Source of the DNA: Pegea sp. RAD2-039
Lineage: Eukaryota > Chordata > Thaliacea > Salpida > Salpidae
Direction: 5' to 3'
Assembly: GCA_034620365.1 (NCBI GenBank)
Contig: JAQGEQ010000071.1
Span: 5,580,001 to 5,644,000, forward strand
Length of the DNA stretch: 64,000 nucleotides
In this document: piece by piece, positions 37,401 to 49,390 of the stretch
Layout of the letters: the number at the start of each line of letters is the position of its first letter
Numbering within the stretch: the first letter of the stretch is position 1
Made by a program: the position numbers and the translations under genes
The notes under the pieces: model-generated
The model's database searches: none
What the model saw: only the letters and a program-made list of their open reading frames with translations
What the model was told of the DNA's origin: nothing

Positions 37401-37855
37401 TAAGTTGTATGAATAATTAGGAGGCTAGCTCTAACAATAACAAGTATTTGTAAATTTTTCAATTACTCATTTCGTAAAGTTTTTATTCTGTTTTATCATA
37501 ACATATATTGAAAAGTATAAAATGAATTAGTAGTTAATTTTTCGGAAATATTTTGAAAAAATGCGTTATATAAGTTATAGAATATCTTAGTATTGAGCAA
37601 AATACAAAAATTGACTAACTTTTTTTCATTAGTACAGTCTTCATTAGATATTTTAACCGGGGAATAAAATTGAAAAGTTAAGTTCCCTCCAAATGGTTCT
37701 CTGAAAGACCATATCGACTTTTGTCGTGCTTTTAAATTATATTTTGTTGGAACTTTTGTATCTTCTTCAAATCTTTGGATATTGCCTGAGCATGGAGTCA
37801 AGGACGAATGGGTCGGTAGAGCAAGTAAGAATAACAAATAAAACTGACTTAACAT
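34478..37855 (-). CDS. Receptor A: signal peptide, two CUB-like domains, TM helix, tyrosine-rich tail
   Basis: Seven exons give about 620 residues. Exon 1 (37855-37620): signal peptide MLSQFYLLFLLALPTHSS, then the first half of CUB-like domain 1. Exon 2 (about 36985-36833): PRIFVEISGEIIPFCQGRF, its second half; four Cys in all. Exons 3 and 4: CUB-like domain 2 with Cys in SICSSSF and TICETSK, and the CUB ending SVNITFQNVGFQLVYQ. Exon 5: TM segment VPFILGGVLLCVIVVGIFVV then RRRRSKSK. Exon 6 (about 35716-35540): GDGLHSINNMTYVSIESVNT. Exon 7 (about 35180-34478): a 230-residue tail with DDYVGL, INYSQV, IGYSTV, VEYAII, SYYMSPRPSDPD and AYYDSPRPSVD. Gene B repeats most of it, and gene C is a more distant copy. 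The receptor type is clear; ligand and function are unknown. Vertebrate CDCP1 and DCBLD2 are analogues (CUB outside, phosphotyrosine docking inside), not orthologues. Confidence 0.85.
35446..35495. repeat. TA-rich simple repeat in an intron of receptor A
   Basis: A run of (TA)n broken by TTTATA units, located between the last and the preceding coding exon of receptor A. It looks like ordinary microsatellite DNA. Confidence 0.85.
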
Positions 37856-38655
37856 TTTGAGAATACTTTTCTAAAAAAATAGAAAACAATTGGTTATTTC
37901 AAAAAAAATCATTATAAAACTTAAAGATAGTTTTTATTTATCATTTGTTTTAGAATAGACAATTTAGATTTAACTCTGAATCACCGGTAAAGCAAAGCAC
38001 ATAAAATAGCTTCATAAAAACAAAAATGACCTTATCATTTAGAAATATCATAGAAAGCTCAGCTTAGCTTACAATCTAAATTATAATTAAGATAAAAATT
38101 TGATTAAAATTTACTTTTATAAATTATTTTAATTTCCTTACAGCAAAAACAGCAAAGTTTTTGAAAACAAAAACATAATTTAATTTATTGAAAAAATTTT
38201 GAAATGTTTATTAAACAAGTTTCATCTTTCTAGAACAACTTCAACAATCTAATAAAAAAAAAATTTTAAGGTTTGACAAAAAATGTATAAGCTAACATGA
38301 GACCTAAGATAAAAGTAAACTTATAATACAATTCTTTCTTGAAAAAGGTAAATAGAATTAGTCTTAAATGTCAAAGAATTTATACATTTAAAAAACTAAT
38401 CACCCGGAAGTAGACACAAACAACGTCAACATGATTACAAGTTTTTGATATTTATAAAAACAGTTGTAAAATTGTTTTTCTTATAATCTCAAATCATAAT
38501 TTTTGACGAAGTTAATGAGAAAAGTAAGTTAAACGTCAACAGCTACAATGACAATTAATTTATCTAGATTCTGGCGTTCTACATGTCTATTTAAACACAT
38601 ACAAATTTCGGTAAAATTAAATATTGTTTGATAATCAAAATATTTATCAGAATTG
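37856..38655. other. Spacer between receptors A and B, with a possible remnant of the B tail
   Basis: AT-rich, about 800 bp. Because receptor B ends early compared with A, the left-hand sequence may include decayed remains of the missing tail, but I cannot align it by eye. It should also contain the promoter of receptor A. Confidence 0.5.
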
Positions 38656-41600
38656 TTATTCCATATCAGGATCGAAAGGCCGTGGAGACATATAGTAAGA
38701 TGTTGGCTGTTGTAAGAGATCAAGTGAAGCTTTTTGCATCGTTGTTGACGTGGAAGGTTTTGGGTCATTCATAAGAAGGTTTGGTTGAGATGATATATTG
38801 GGTTTCTTATTGTTCTGTATTTTAATACTAGCATATTCAACATTTGCTTGTCCACTTGCTTCATCACAAACTGGATCATATGAAGCTGATAAACTGTTTG
38901 GTGGTTTTAAGCAAGAATGATCTTTTGGTTTTCGAGGAAGGAGTAAGACATCATCAACAGTTGAATAACCAACAGGAGTATTTTTTTGGTTATCATCTTT
39001 TTCGTCTGGGACTTGACTGTAGTTAATATTTTCAGGTCTTGGAATTGGGCAAGGAGCTCTATCAGATTGACCAATTAAAGCTCCTCTACTAAAAGGAACT
39101 TCGTGAAACTGAAACTTTGATCTCTTAGCTTCCAATCCAACATAATCATCCCGATCATATTGATGAGTTATCTGAAAAATAATTTTTTGAATTAAGAAGT
39201 TTCAAGCGTAGAGATAATTGAATAAATTGAATTTAAATAAGAATCAAATTGTTTTTTTTTTAAATTCTTACGTTTGTTGTTTCATTTTGTTTATTGTGTC
39301 TAGAACACCGACGTCGAAGAACAAGTATGATGATGACAACAACACCAAGAAAAACTCCTCCTAATATATAGGCTAGATATGGAGGTATCTGATTCGGTTG
39401 GTCATGATTTCGAGAAAGCGTTTTGTCAAGATCTAAATTCATTTCAAAGAACCTTTTTGTAATTTTTAAACTACATTTATATGATTATGCTTATATGTTG
39501 ACATCGTTTTATTTAATTTTATTTTATTTGAAAGTTCAAACAAGCTTCTTAATTACAATCAAAGCATAAAAAGTCTATTTAAATTTGCATGTTCAAGATT
39601 TTTGCTGAGTTTTGTTCACGTTACATAGAAAATATATTATAACTATGTTTATGTTTAAATATTTCTACTGTGATTTGAACCGAATAAATAAAATAAACTT
39701 CAAGGTATACTCATAACTTTATCTCCTTATAAGATCAAATATTTTCAAAAGATTTTAAACTTAGATATCAGATACCAAAAAATCACAAACCTTTCTGCTA
39801 GAACCTAACTATCAATTACCCTGATAAGTTTTCGTCAAAAAATATTATTTAAATTTCTTAAATATAAAATATTTGTAATAAACATATTTTCTTTAAAATT
39901 TCATTCATTACTTCTATCAAATAATCTTATATTTAAATGAGCTAAACGTTTTCAATACTTATAAGCAAGAAGAACTATACTCAGAAAATTTAGTATCTAT
40001 ATATCTTTAAACTTTGTTTTTAAATCACCAGAATTTCTTCCATCTAATGATGTGTTCTTCTTTTGGTAGACAAGTTGAAAGCCTACGTTTTGAAATGTGA
40101 TATTTACTGAATCAATACTACTTGCAAATGTAAACTGCTGTAATGGTAAGACTTTTGATGTTTCACAAATAGTTTGAATAGTTTCTTCCTGAGCATCTGT
40201 AAAAATATCAAAAGTTATTTTGTTTTAATTCGCTTGTAGCCTGATAACAATTACCTTGTGATATCTTTTGTATTGTAATGAATGAATTAGAACAAATTGA
40301 ATTATTGAAAGTAATTTCTTGAAGCTTTACTTTCAAAGATTGCTCATCAGAAGAAGCCTTTCTAACTGTTATCCATTGAATAAACTTTTTTGGCTTTATT
40401 ACTTTTTGGTTTAGGGTTTCTTCAGCAAAAAGACTGCCAGCTATTTCTGTATATTGTTTTTGAAGATTAACAAATAAAAATTCCAAAATATGATCAACTC
40501 AAAGATGATGATTAAGAATTTTTTCGTTTAAAGTCGGATGTAATCTAAGATTTTTCAATTTTTTAGGTAACAAATAATCGGTATAACTATAAGTCAATTG
40601 ACATTAAAATAATATTGTCATGCTCACTAGAAAAAATTTGATATAAATTTTTGTAAATGAATATAAAAGATGAAAATCAGTAAATAAAATAATAAATTTA
40701 AATTAATATTTTTTTACTTGAAGATATTTTCACTGAAAACTTGGTTTTCCGGTCAATATTACAATATTTAATTTTAATCACGTCATTCGAAACTAAGGGT
40801 AACCTCATTAGATTTTCTTTGCAATATGAAATGTATGATCCATAAATCCAAATATAAATTCTTGGGTCTTCTCTATGAATAAGAGTGTTTCAATTGTAAA
40901 GAAAAATTATAAACGATTAAACTTTCATTATAATACTTCCCAAACACTTTATTTCGGCTTTTTAAAGTTATCCAAATTATAATTTTATGGTAACTTATAT
41001 TTTTGGTATTAAATTAAAGAAAAGACTTTTTTTTATTTGAAACCCAATTTTTGTTGTCTGAGCTTCATAAGCCGAAGCAGTAGATGCGAAGAAGTTGGCA
41101 GCCATACTTTCTTACTGCGCATGCGCTTTGATTATTATGGAGAGCAGCGTGCGCTGAAATGTCCCCTGTCTTTAAACCTTTTATTAAGTGACGAGGCCCA
41201 GTGACATCCTTTAATTAACCGAGTGATAGTGATTAGATTAAGTCTGATCACGATTCTTTCAGCTGAGTTTCATATACTGAAGAAGTAGATGAAAAAAGTT
41301 AATTAACATATCTACTTCCTGTCTGCGCATGCGCTTTGATAATAGTGGACAGCAGCGTGCGCTGAACTACCCCTACTTTTAAGTCCAATGTTGGGTGATT
41401 CAGCTTAGTGACCTAGGACAGTGACATTGAGGTCAATAAGTTGTAGATTTTTGTCTGGGTTCACTCTCATACCCTTGCTTCTTTTGAAGTGTCACAAATT
41501 AGTGGCTGATACGTAAATGTCAATAAATAATCACAAGTAAAGTAATTCTATATCTTCTACTTCTCCCAAAGTAACCACAAACTAGTGACCCATATTTGGG

Positions 41601-41943
41601 AAGATACTTTCAGCGCGTATTTTTAAGGATTTGTAGGATTCGAACACAAGCTTACAATAGATTAGCAGCTTTGATAAACTAGTAAAAGGAAGTAAACTAA
41701 CCGTTTTATATCGGAGCACATTTTTTTCGTAATATTTGGAAAAGATTGGAATTGAAACGTTAAATTACCATCTTTTGGTGCGATGAATGCCATAATAACA
41801 TTGCCTCCAGCTCCTAGTTGAGAAGTTACAAAATTTTGAGGTTTAATTTCATAACTATCTAATCTTTGAGCCCCTGGACATCGGGTTGAGACCGGATAGA
41901 CTGGTTGAGTAAAAAGAAATAGCAACAAAATTGTCTTCAGCAT
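38656..41943 (-). CDS. Receptor B: paralogue of A with a shortened tail
   Basis: Exon 1 begins at 41943 with signal peptide MLKTILLLFLFTQPVYPVS; an ATG 60 bp upstream is in frame but would bury the signal peptide, so I chose the second. CUB-like domain 1: GNLTFQFQSFPNITKKMC then EDPRIYIWIYGSYISYCK. Exons 3 and 4 form CUB-like domain 2, ending SVNITFQNVGFQLVYQ, almost identical to A. TM segment: YLAYILGGVFLGVVVIIILV then LRRRCSRHNK, clearly different from A. The last exon (about 39172-38656) is about 90 per cent identical to A in protein: DDYVGL, INYSQV, VGYSTV, VEYASI, SYYMSPRPFDPDM. It then stops, so the second motif (YYDSPRPS) and about 60 residues are missing. The exon equivalent to A exon 6 (MTYVSI) is not found: TM and tail exons are only about 97 bp apart. 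Intron 1 carries SINE copies. It may be a functional short form or a gene beginning to decay. Confidence 0.8.
41058..41212 (-). mobile_element. SINE, partial copy (body only)
   Basis: It has the same body as the copy at 41268-41690: GCGCATGCGCTTTGAT, then GGAGAGCAGCGTGCGCTGAA. No tRNA-like head is visible. It sits in the same orientation directly left of the fuller copy, inside intron 1 of receptor B. Confidence 0.65.
41268..41690 (-). mobile_element. tRNA-derived SINE in intron 1 of receptor B
   Basis: On the minus strand the head near 41690-41628 carries a canonical B box, GTTCGAATCC, in a tRNA-like context. The body matches the element at 33845-34194 (GACAGTGACAT, then GCAGCGTGC). The head abuts the donor side of exon 1 of receptor B. 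Ends are approximate. Confidence 0.65.
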
Positions 41944-43286
41944 ATTATAACTTCGAATAGTTAACCCCCAAGTTTTCAATTTAAGAAATAACTGGAAATA
42001 CAAACTTTTTATTTCTAAAATGAATGTTATAAAACTTAAACGATTATAAAAACATAAAAAATAACAAACAATACTGTCTAATACTTTTCTATTTAACCTA
42101 AAACATTCTTGAATGATTTATATATTTGCAAATTTTAAAGCGGAAGTTAAAATCTTTCGTCATGACTACTACGTTTCAACACTTCATCATTTTAATACAT
42201 GATTAATCAAACCAATGAATATATGTCATTTTATTACAACAAACTAATTGTTTAAATAACAAAGCTCTTATTACTACAAAAATGATTTTGGCTTAGAGAT
42301 AATTTATCATTTCTCATAAAGAATATTATTTACCATTTCAATTTAATTTTTAAGATTAAAAGTCTGTTGTTAAAGATATAACCCTTAAAATAATCGATTA
42401 ATCATTAAAATATTTTCAGGAGTTTTAATGAACTAATTTGATTGTTTAGGTTGTTAAACTGTAATATATATAAACATCTATTTATTAAAAATTATAGAAA
42501 ATAACTTCAACAACTTAAGCTTTATAGAAAGTTGAAACAAATTTATTATCAACGATTTATTCAGGCTTTATCAAAGTAACAATTTTATTCTTTTAGTATA
42601 GGATGTTTTCTGAAAGTACCAATTCAGAAATTGATGAATTTACTTAAACATTTGGTGGATTCTTTTATGTTTAATCTTAAATCATTAAATGAAGCATCTT
42701 AATAAAGTTTCCAGTAATAAATGATTGAATTAGTTTCTAAATGATTGGTTACATATCATACAATAAACTAGTTGTCATCAGTTTGAATATATTTTATAAA
42801 ATTTTTATTTTTTGATTAATTTTAATATTTCACATAATATCTCATATTATTATCTAATTGTACAAACTTTTTAGAAAACTTTAAACAAGTTTTTACAGCC
42901 TGCTAAAGTATTGAAAAGAATCACAGAGAGGCTATCAATTTATTTTTATTTTGTTTTTTATTGAAAATATTTACAAAAAGGTAGCATAGATAAAAGTATT
43001 TTATACTTTAACCCTTTTCTAAGGAAAACCTAGAAGCATATATTTCTTGAAGAAACAGATAACAACAAAATTTAAATGGTTCAAATTTTCAAAACGTCAT
43101 CACGACCTACTTTAATACAAAATACTTTTTAAAAATGATTAAGAACAAAGAATTATTCATCAATATGATGATAGTGATGAAAGAGCCACTGATATAAAAT
43201 GTTATCGACTATAAAGTAATCCTGGCAAATCATAATATCAATTGATACATTGAATACTAAAAATAGATTAATAATTAAAAATGAAT
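41944..43286. other. Spacer between receptors B and C
   Basis: AT-rich DNA, 1.3 kb, containing the presumed promoter of receptor B and the 3' UTR of receptor C. No repeat or coding segment recognised. Confidence 0.55.
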
Positions 43287-46200
43287 TTAAATATTATTCG
43301 AATTTTGCCTAAAAAACGGTTTTTGCTGGTTTAAAGTCGAGACGGTTCCATCTAACGATGGCCTTGGTGAATCATAATAACCAGTCGAATTTGATTGAAG
43401 AGAAGTGCTTAAAGAAGGTATGTGATGTTCTATAGCAAGTCGACTAAGGCTTGGATTTATAACTGGCTGGATATCAGGATCAGAAGGTCGATGAGACACG
43501 TAGTAAGATGGTTGACAAATATTCAAAGACTGTTTTCGATGAGTAGGTAATTCACTACAGCTACCTTGATCTTCCAAAAGATCTGGAAGGGAGGAACTAG
43601 GGGCCCTTAAGCTCATTTTTAGCTTATTGGTACTTGTATACCCGTCAAGCTTAATTTGATGGTTCCCTGAAACTGTAGATCTTGAAAGATTAGCTGCAGT
43701 GTCCCTAGATGGGAAGTATTTTCCGCTGCTCCCTCTTTCGCTATCCTTATAAGAACTTAATCGAAAAGAAGTGAGATCTTCGATAGTAGAATAGGGATTA
43801 CAATCATCGTATGCATCTTCTTGAAATGGAACAACATCATAATTTGATCGTTGATCCAAATGTGAAGTTTTAGGTGTTGGGTAAGGTGGGCGATCAGATA
43901 GTTTTTGAGTGGAACATTGTGAAAGTTGTTTGAAACAAACACGGTTTAGGACATCGCGATCTTCTTGTCCCTGCCTCTGCAAAGCAATATCAATTTTAAA
44001 TTATTTAAATAGTTTGACTTCATTACAAATTGCAAACTTAAATTTCTACTAATCATCTTGGTAAAAACCCGTATTATGCTTGATTCTACAAATTTGTATC
44101 AAACTTTTTTAAACTCTACATAAAAATATGAACCTTGACCAACAAAGTAGGAACTCAGAAAAGGGGACAGTTAGATATAAATTCGTTTAAACAGTTAACA
44201 AATGGTGAAAGGGAAAATCTGATAAAAACTTTTATTTTAATTCTATTCAGTTCCTGAATTTATGAACACAGTTTAAAAAAACTGATATTTTATATCATTA
44301 AAGTAAACACTTTTTTAGCAAGAGATAATTTAGTTCAATCTAAATGGTTTTTCGTTAGCAATTATAGATTTTTAGCTTATTGCATGCTTTGAGATTAACT
44401 AAACAACGATAAAAACGGCAAAGATAATAATTGTGCATAATAGTTCAAAAGTAAGTATCAAACTTTTATGAACAACCTTGAGTTAGTTAAAGTAAAAACT
44501 AAGCTCAGCAAATAACAATTAATTAACAGCTTTAAAACTTATTCTGTTGTCTAGGCTGAGGAGTTACAAAGACTAACTCTATAGAGGTATGTTCAATTGA
44601 AAAGGTTTGTACCTCTGTTGGAGGTGGACAATGAAAATTCACTTTTTCAAGTCTTGGTTGTCTTGTATTAACTGATTGAATGCTAACGTAAGTCATGTTG
44701 TTGATAGAATGTAATCCATCACCGATTTGAAGGATTCTTGTGTTTGGAACCAACTGCTAATATCAGTTTTTCAAACCATTTTATATAAGCTTGAATGGAA
44801 TATCGAACTTGGAATTTTTACCGATTATTTAATGCTATTTTACAACAGCAAATTTTTAGATAACTTTATTTACTTTTGTAGAGTCTCCTTGACTTGCTCT
44901 GTTCTTTCTTCGGTTACGACGTCGATGAACAACAAATGCAATGATGGCAATAAGAATACAAGCTAGAACTCCTCCTGCTCCATATGGAATATATTCTTTC
45001 CAATCTACTTGCTTTTTATCATTCGACATTTTTGGATTTATTTCCAAGAGAGTTTCTGTAACTTTAGGAATGAGTGTTAGTTTGATTTAATAAGAAGTTC
45101 TATTGCCATTTTTAACTAATGAACCTTCTTTAAGATTATTATCGTCTGTTTTAGTCTTGTTGATAAGTACTGTCTTTGTGATATTTGGTTTTGTTCTGTA
45201 TGTAAACTGAAATCCAACATTTTTAAAAGATACATTGATTGATTCACAGTTATTTTTAAACTGATAAGTTTGGAAAAAGTAATTTTCCATACCACATAGG
45301 CTTGAAACAAACTCGTATTCATAATTTCCTGCAAATAATAAAAATAGATTCTGAAACAAGTTTCATGGTTTTTCAGAGTCATTCTGTTTGATGATTGCTT
45401 AATTGCTAGTAAATAAAAATTCCCGTTCGTGAAACGTTGTTAAGTTAGGAAAAGTCTACTTTAAGAATAATAAACAAATAAAGTTCGTGATTTGAAGGAA
45501 TATATATGCTAAAGAATCTTTTTGAAATTTATTTTATATGTGATATTAATTTTATTTCAGCCCTATACCAATATATAGAAACATTTGCTTCATATTAGTG
45601 CAATTTGAAAAGGAAATCAGTTTGATAAATTATTAACAACTCATTATGAAAATAATTTCTGATAAATAAGATCTATAAATACCTACATTTACATAAGTTT
45701 CAAACGAAATGGAATTTTCTCATTTAATTTATTTTGGTTTTAAAATACGTTTCATTAAACTATAGATAACCTTTGAATTCAAATTTTAGCTTCTACAAAT
45801 TTAGAAGCAAATTCTAATAGTAATAATTATTATTAGTCTTTTATTATAAATGTGTTGTAAGAGTATGACGTTATTAAGAGGACATGACGGTTCTTGTAAC
45901 TACCTCATAAATCCAAATTTCATTATAATCTTTCAGAATAACAATTTAAAGTTGCAAAATAATTGAAAAAATTATCTTTAAATTTTGATTAAAAATAAGA
46001 TGAAATTACACAAGCGTTTTACTTTTAATTTTGGATTCACAAGTAAATTAGTCATTAAATAAAACTTTAATTTAAATTAGTAATATATATATTACAAATA
46101 TAAGTTAAACTAATTTATAATTTCAGATGGTATTTAAGAAGCTTATAGACATGAGTATATTTCTAAGTCTTTTTATAAAATTAAGTAAAGCTTAATTTGC

Positions 46201-47334
46201 GTAAATACATGATTATAATACGGAAAATTACTCGGCCGCATAAGTAAAAGCTGAACTGGGAACGCGTCTTGATTGTGATAAAACAATTGAATTAATCAAA
46301 CTCAAAAGTAAATAATAAATTTCATTTTTAAGTAGACTTTCGAAAGCTAAGTGTAAATTTAACTTTTTTACAAGTAAACTTTCTTCTAAGTGTTTTATAT
46401 TTACATCATTCACCTTGTATAAATTTTTCAATCTTGATAAATGATTTTTTACAATCGGTTGAAGTTAGATTAATTTTGGTAAGGTTTAATTCCAAAATAT
46501 CAAAAGGGTTTTGATGTTGATTGTCAATATTAATCCATTCATAGGTAGGTTTTGGTTCGACAACAATTTGAGTTTTGTTTCTTTGTGCAAATACGTGGCC
46601 AGCCATTTCTAGATAAAATTCTTTCATTATTTTGTGAAGAATTCTATGCAGCTAACAAAATCATTACTTAAAGTTAATCTGGAAACTTTGTTTTCATGAA
46701 TATGTACAAAATTGTAAGGCTTAGAACAGAAAAAATTCAGACTTAAAAAGAGTTAAAAGCTGAAATTAAATATCTTGAAATTGTTGAATCAATAAAACCA
46801 AACTTTTTGTATAAATCAGCCTTTGAGGTAAACTTACTGGCAACAATTTTGATTTTAAAGCTAAGGTTAATACTGCAGTATTTCAAGGTAATGTTTGCAG
46901 CCGAAACTAGTGGATAATCGATTAATTTTCCTTGACAAAATGGGAAATATTCTCCTTGAACACGTAAAAATATTCTTGGTGTTTCTCTATAAACAGAAGC
47001 TACATTTGCATCAACATAATTAAAAAATTTACTTGCACTAATAACTTAATTTGTTTTTCAAAATTAATATTTAAAAGTGTCTATACCTTCTTATTTTCTT
47101 GCATCTTTTCATAGAAATGCGAGTTTTTTCATAAAATTGAAAAGTTAAATAACCACCAGGAGTTGTTTTAAACGTCTGGATTCCGCTTCGATGGTTGCCT
47201 AGCAGCAATTCATCTTCTTGGTCACTTTTTAGAAAGTAATCTTTGTGTTTATATGATCCAGGACAATTAAAAGGACCAGACTCAGCAAGTAAAAAAAATA
47301 AAAATAAAAAGATGAACCTTTTTATTTCAAACAT
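43287..47334 (-). CDS. Receptor C: distant paralogue of A and B
   Basis: Seven exons give about 610 residues. Signal peptide: MFEIKRFIFLFLFFLLAESG. CUB-like domain 1: GYLTFQFYEKTRISMKRC then ETPRIFLRVQGEYFPFCQG. CUB-like domain 2: exon 3 EMAGHVFAQRNKTQIVVEPK with DCKKSFIKIEKF; after a 1.1 kb intron, exon 4 has SSLCGMENYFFQTYQF and ESINVSFKNVGFQFTYRT. TM: IPYGAGGVLACILIAIIAFV then VHRRRNRRKNR. Exon 6 (about 44759-44580) GDGLHSINNMTYVSIQSVNT is almost identical to A exon 6. The tail exon (about 43979-43287) has SNYDVV, NPYSTI, SYYVSHRPSDPDIQ and GYYDSPRPSLDG at the same relative places as in A, while sequence between the motifs is unrelated in detail. Conservation of only the tyrosine motifs between C and A suggests they are the functional parts. 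C is the oldest branch of the trio. Confidence 0.85.
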
Positions 47335-49390
47335 TATTTTATTTGCTTTAAAAACTTAACTTTCTGAAAAACTTTAAATATTAATACTTTTATGAAAATT
47401 TAAAATTGAGTTCTTTATTGTTTAAGTATTTAGTGCTCTGTTTTTACTCAAGAACCTGATTCATAAACATCAATTTTATAAGTTTTTATGGCTTTAAAGC
47501 AGTAGAAAGTTGAAAATGAACAAATAAGACAAGTTAAACTGATTTAAGCCTTTAATTTGAGGCAAAACAATCGCAACCTACTCCGACAAACAATACGTCA
47601 ATCGTATTTAATAGTAATAGAGAAGTTAATCAATTAGTACTAATCGATTCATGGTATTATTAAAAATCATTTTGAATTTACATAAAAAGAAGTTAAAACC
47701 CTAACTCTGAATAAAAAATTGCTGCTATTTCATTTTCAAATAAATAAATAGATAACCTAACTATTATTAAAAACTTTCACTTATTTATTATTTTGTGCTT
47801 GTTGCAAAAATAAAAAAAAAATGTTCTAGAAACATAAGACTTGTAACAAAATTACTGCTTTTAATAAGTTTAATGTTTTAGTGTAAAGCGGAAGTACGTA
47901 TTTGTTATTATTAAATCACGTAAAATATGATATATCTACAATACTAGGGTTAATTAGAATTTACGACTATTTTGGTTTCTTTATTTTCAAAAAGATTGTG
48001 ATAAAAGTTTTATAAAAAATTATCAATTCTTTTACTTTGTTAACAAATTTGTCTGTAATTGTTGCCATTTATTTATTGAACAATATGAAAATACTAATAT
48101 GATCAATACAAAAAAGATATTTTTACTTACATCGCACAATTTTTTGAATAAGAAAGATTAGGAGCAGAAAATTAGAAGAAATAAAAAAAGTAATAAAAAT
48201 ACAAGACAAAAGCAAAGAAATTGTATAAAAATTACTAGAAATCAGAATGATGTAAGAATAACTTTATAAACATAAGCTTAGATATAACATCTAGGTTTTT
48301 ATTTTATTCTAATTATATTCTATTATATTCTTTTAAAAAACTAAAGTTTTATTCATTATAAATTAGATTAGAAGATTTGAGCTATTGAAAAATGTTAAGC
48401 TTAAATTTTTGCGGTAAGCCTTTCTATCGTTTACTTTTTCACCAAAATTGTTATTTTTTTTTAAGATTATCTCAATTTTAATTGTTTTCACGGTTTTTTC
48501 ATACAGTATTTAGATTCAGTTCTCAGCCCACTTTCGTCTAGAATTTTCGTTAGCTACCTTTTTATAGAATTTTTTTTCACTTATCTAACATAGCTCTGCG
48601 ATACAGGTAGTGCTTGGATAAATTGTACTCTAAAAAATGGTTTAGTTTCTTAATGTTATTATTATTTTTAATTACTTTAATAATTTTGTGTGAAACTATT
48701 ATATTTTTCCATTAATTTGTATTATTATATATGTTTATCGTCTTTTTTGCTATTTTATTTCAAACAGATTATTTTTATGTAAATAAATAAAAAATGCATT
48801 TTAGCCGTTTAACTAACTCACATCTCAAGTAGAAGTTGTTTTTATTAAAATGCTTGTTTTAAAAATCTTAATTTTGTTTGACCTTAACTACTAGTATTGA
48901 TATAAAGTTTAATTTTACTAATTAAACAATTAAATATTTTTAAATAAAAAAAATTTTAGCATATAGTTTTGTTTTATTTTGAGTTTAATTTTTATTTTAC
49001 TAATTTATGTACTGATTATTGGAATTGTGTTTTTTTTTAAGTTAAACTCTTTTATTTTTTTAGTTTTTTTAAATTTAATCGGATGAAGATTAGATTATTC
49101 ATGAATAATTTGACTTAAATTCAGGTTTTAGTTTTGATTTTTATCTTAAGTATTTAAGATTTTTAAAATAATTTACTTTTACTTTCCAGAATTTTTTTTA
49201 GATAGACTTTTTGTTTTCAACTAAAATTATTTGTTGCTTTATTTATTTTAATTGTATTTTTTGTTCCAACTCTTTGATTCTATTCACTTTTCATTAATTT
49301 AATAATTGTTTCTAATTAGATTATAATTTTTATTTCAATTTAAAAAAGCTTACTAAATACTGATAAAAGCTGCTCACAACAAACAAGTTA
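47335..49390. other. Intergenic region, divergent promoters of receptor C and the PAR-bZIP gene
   Basis: Strongly AT-rich, 2.1 kb, with long T-rich runs on the right side. No coding segment or repeat family recognised. Confidence 0.6.

Noticed and set aside
41944-42003. Upstream in-frame ATG of receptor B
   Set aside because: Using it would place 20 polar residues before the signal peptide; the ATG at 41943 gives a normal signal peptide like those of A and C.
34478-47334. Immunoglobulin-like ectodomains in the receptor cluster
   Set aside because: No Ig-type C...W...YxC pattern is present. The ending SVNITFQNVGFQLVYQ and the cysteine spacing fit CUB better.
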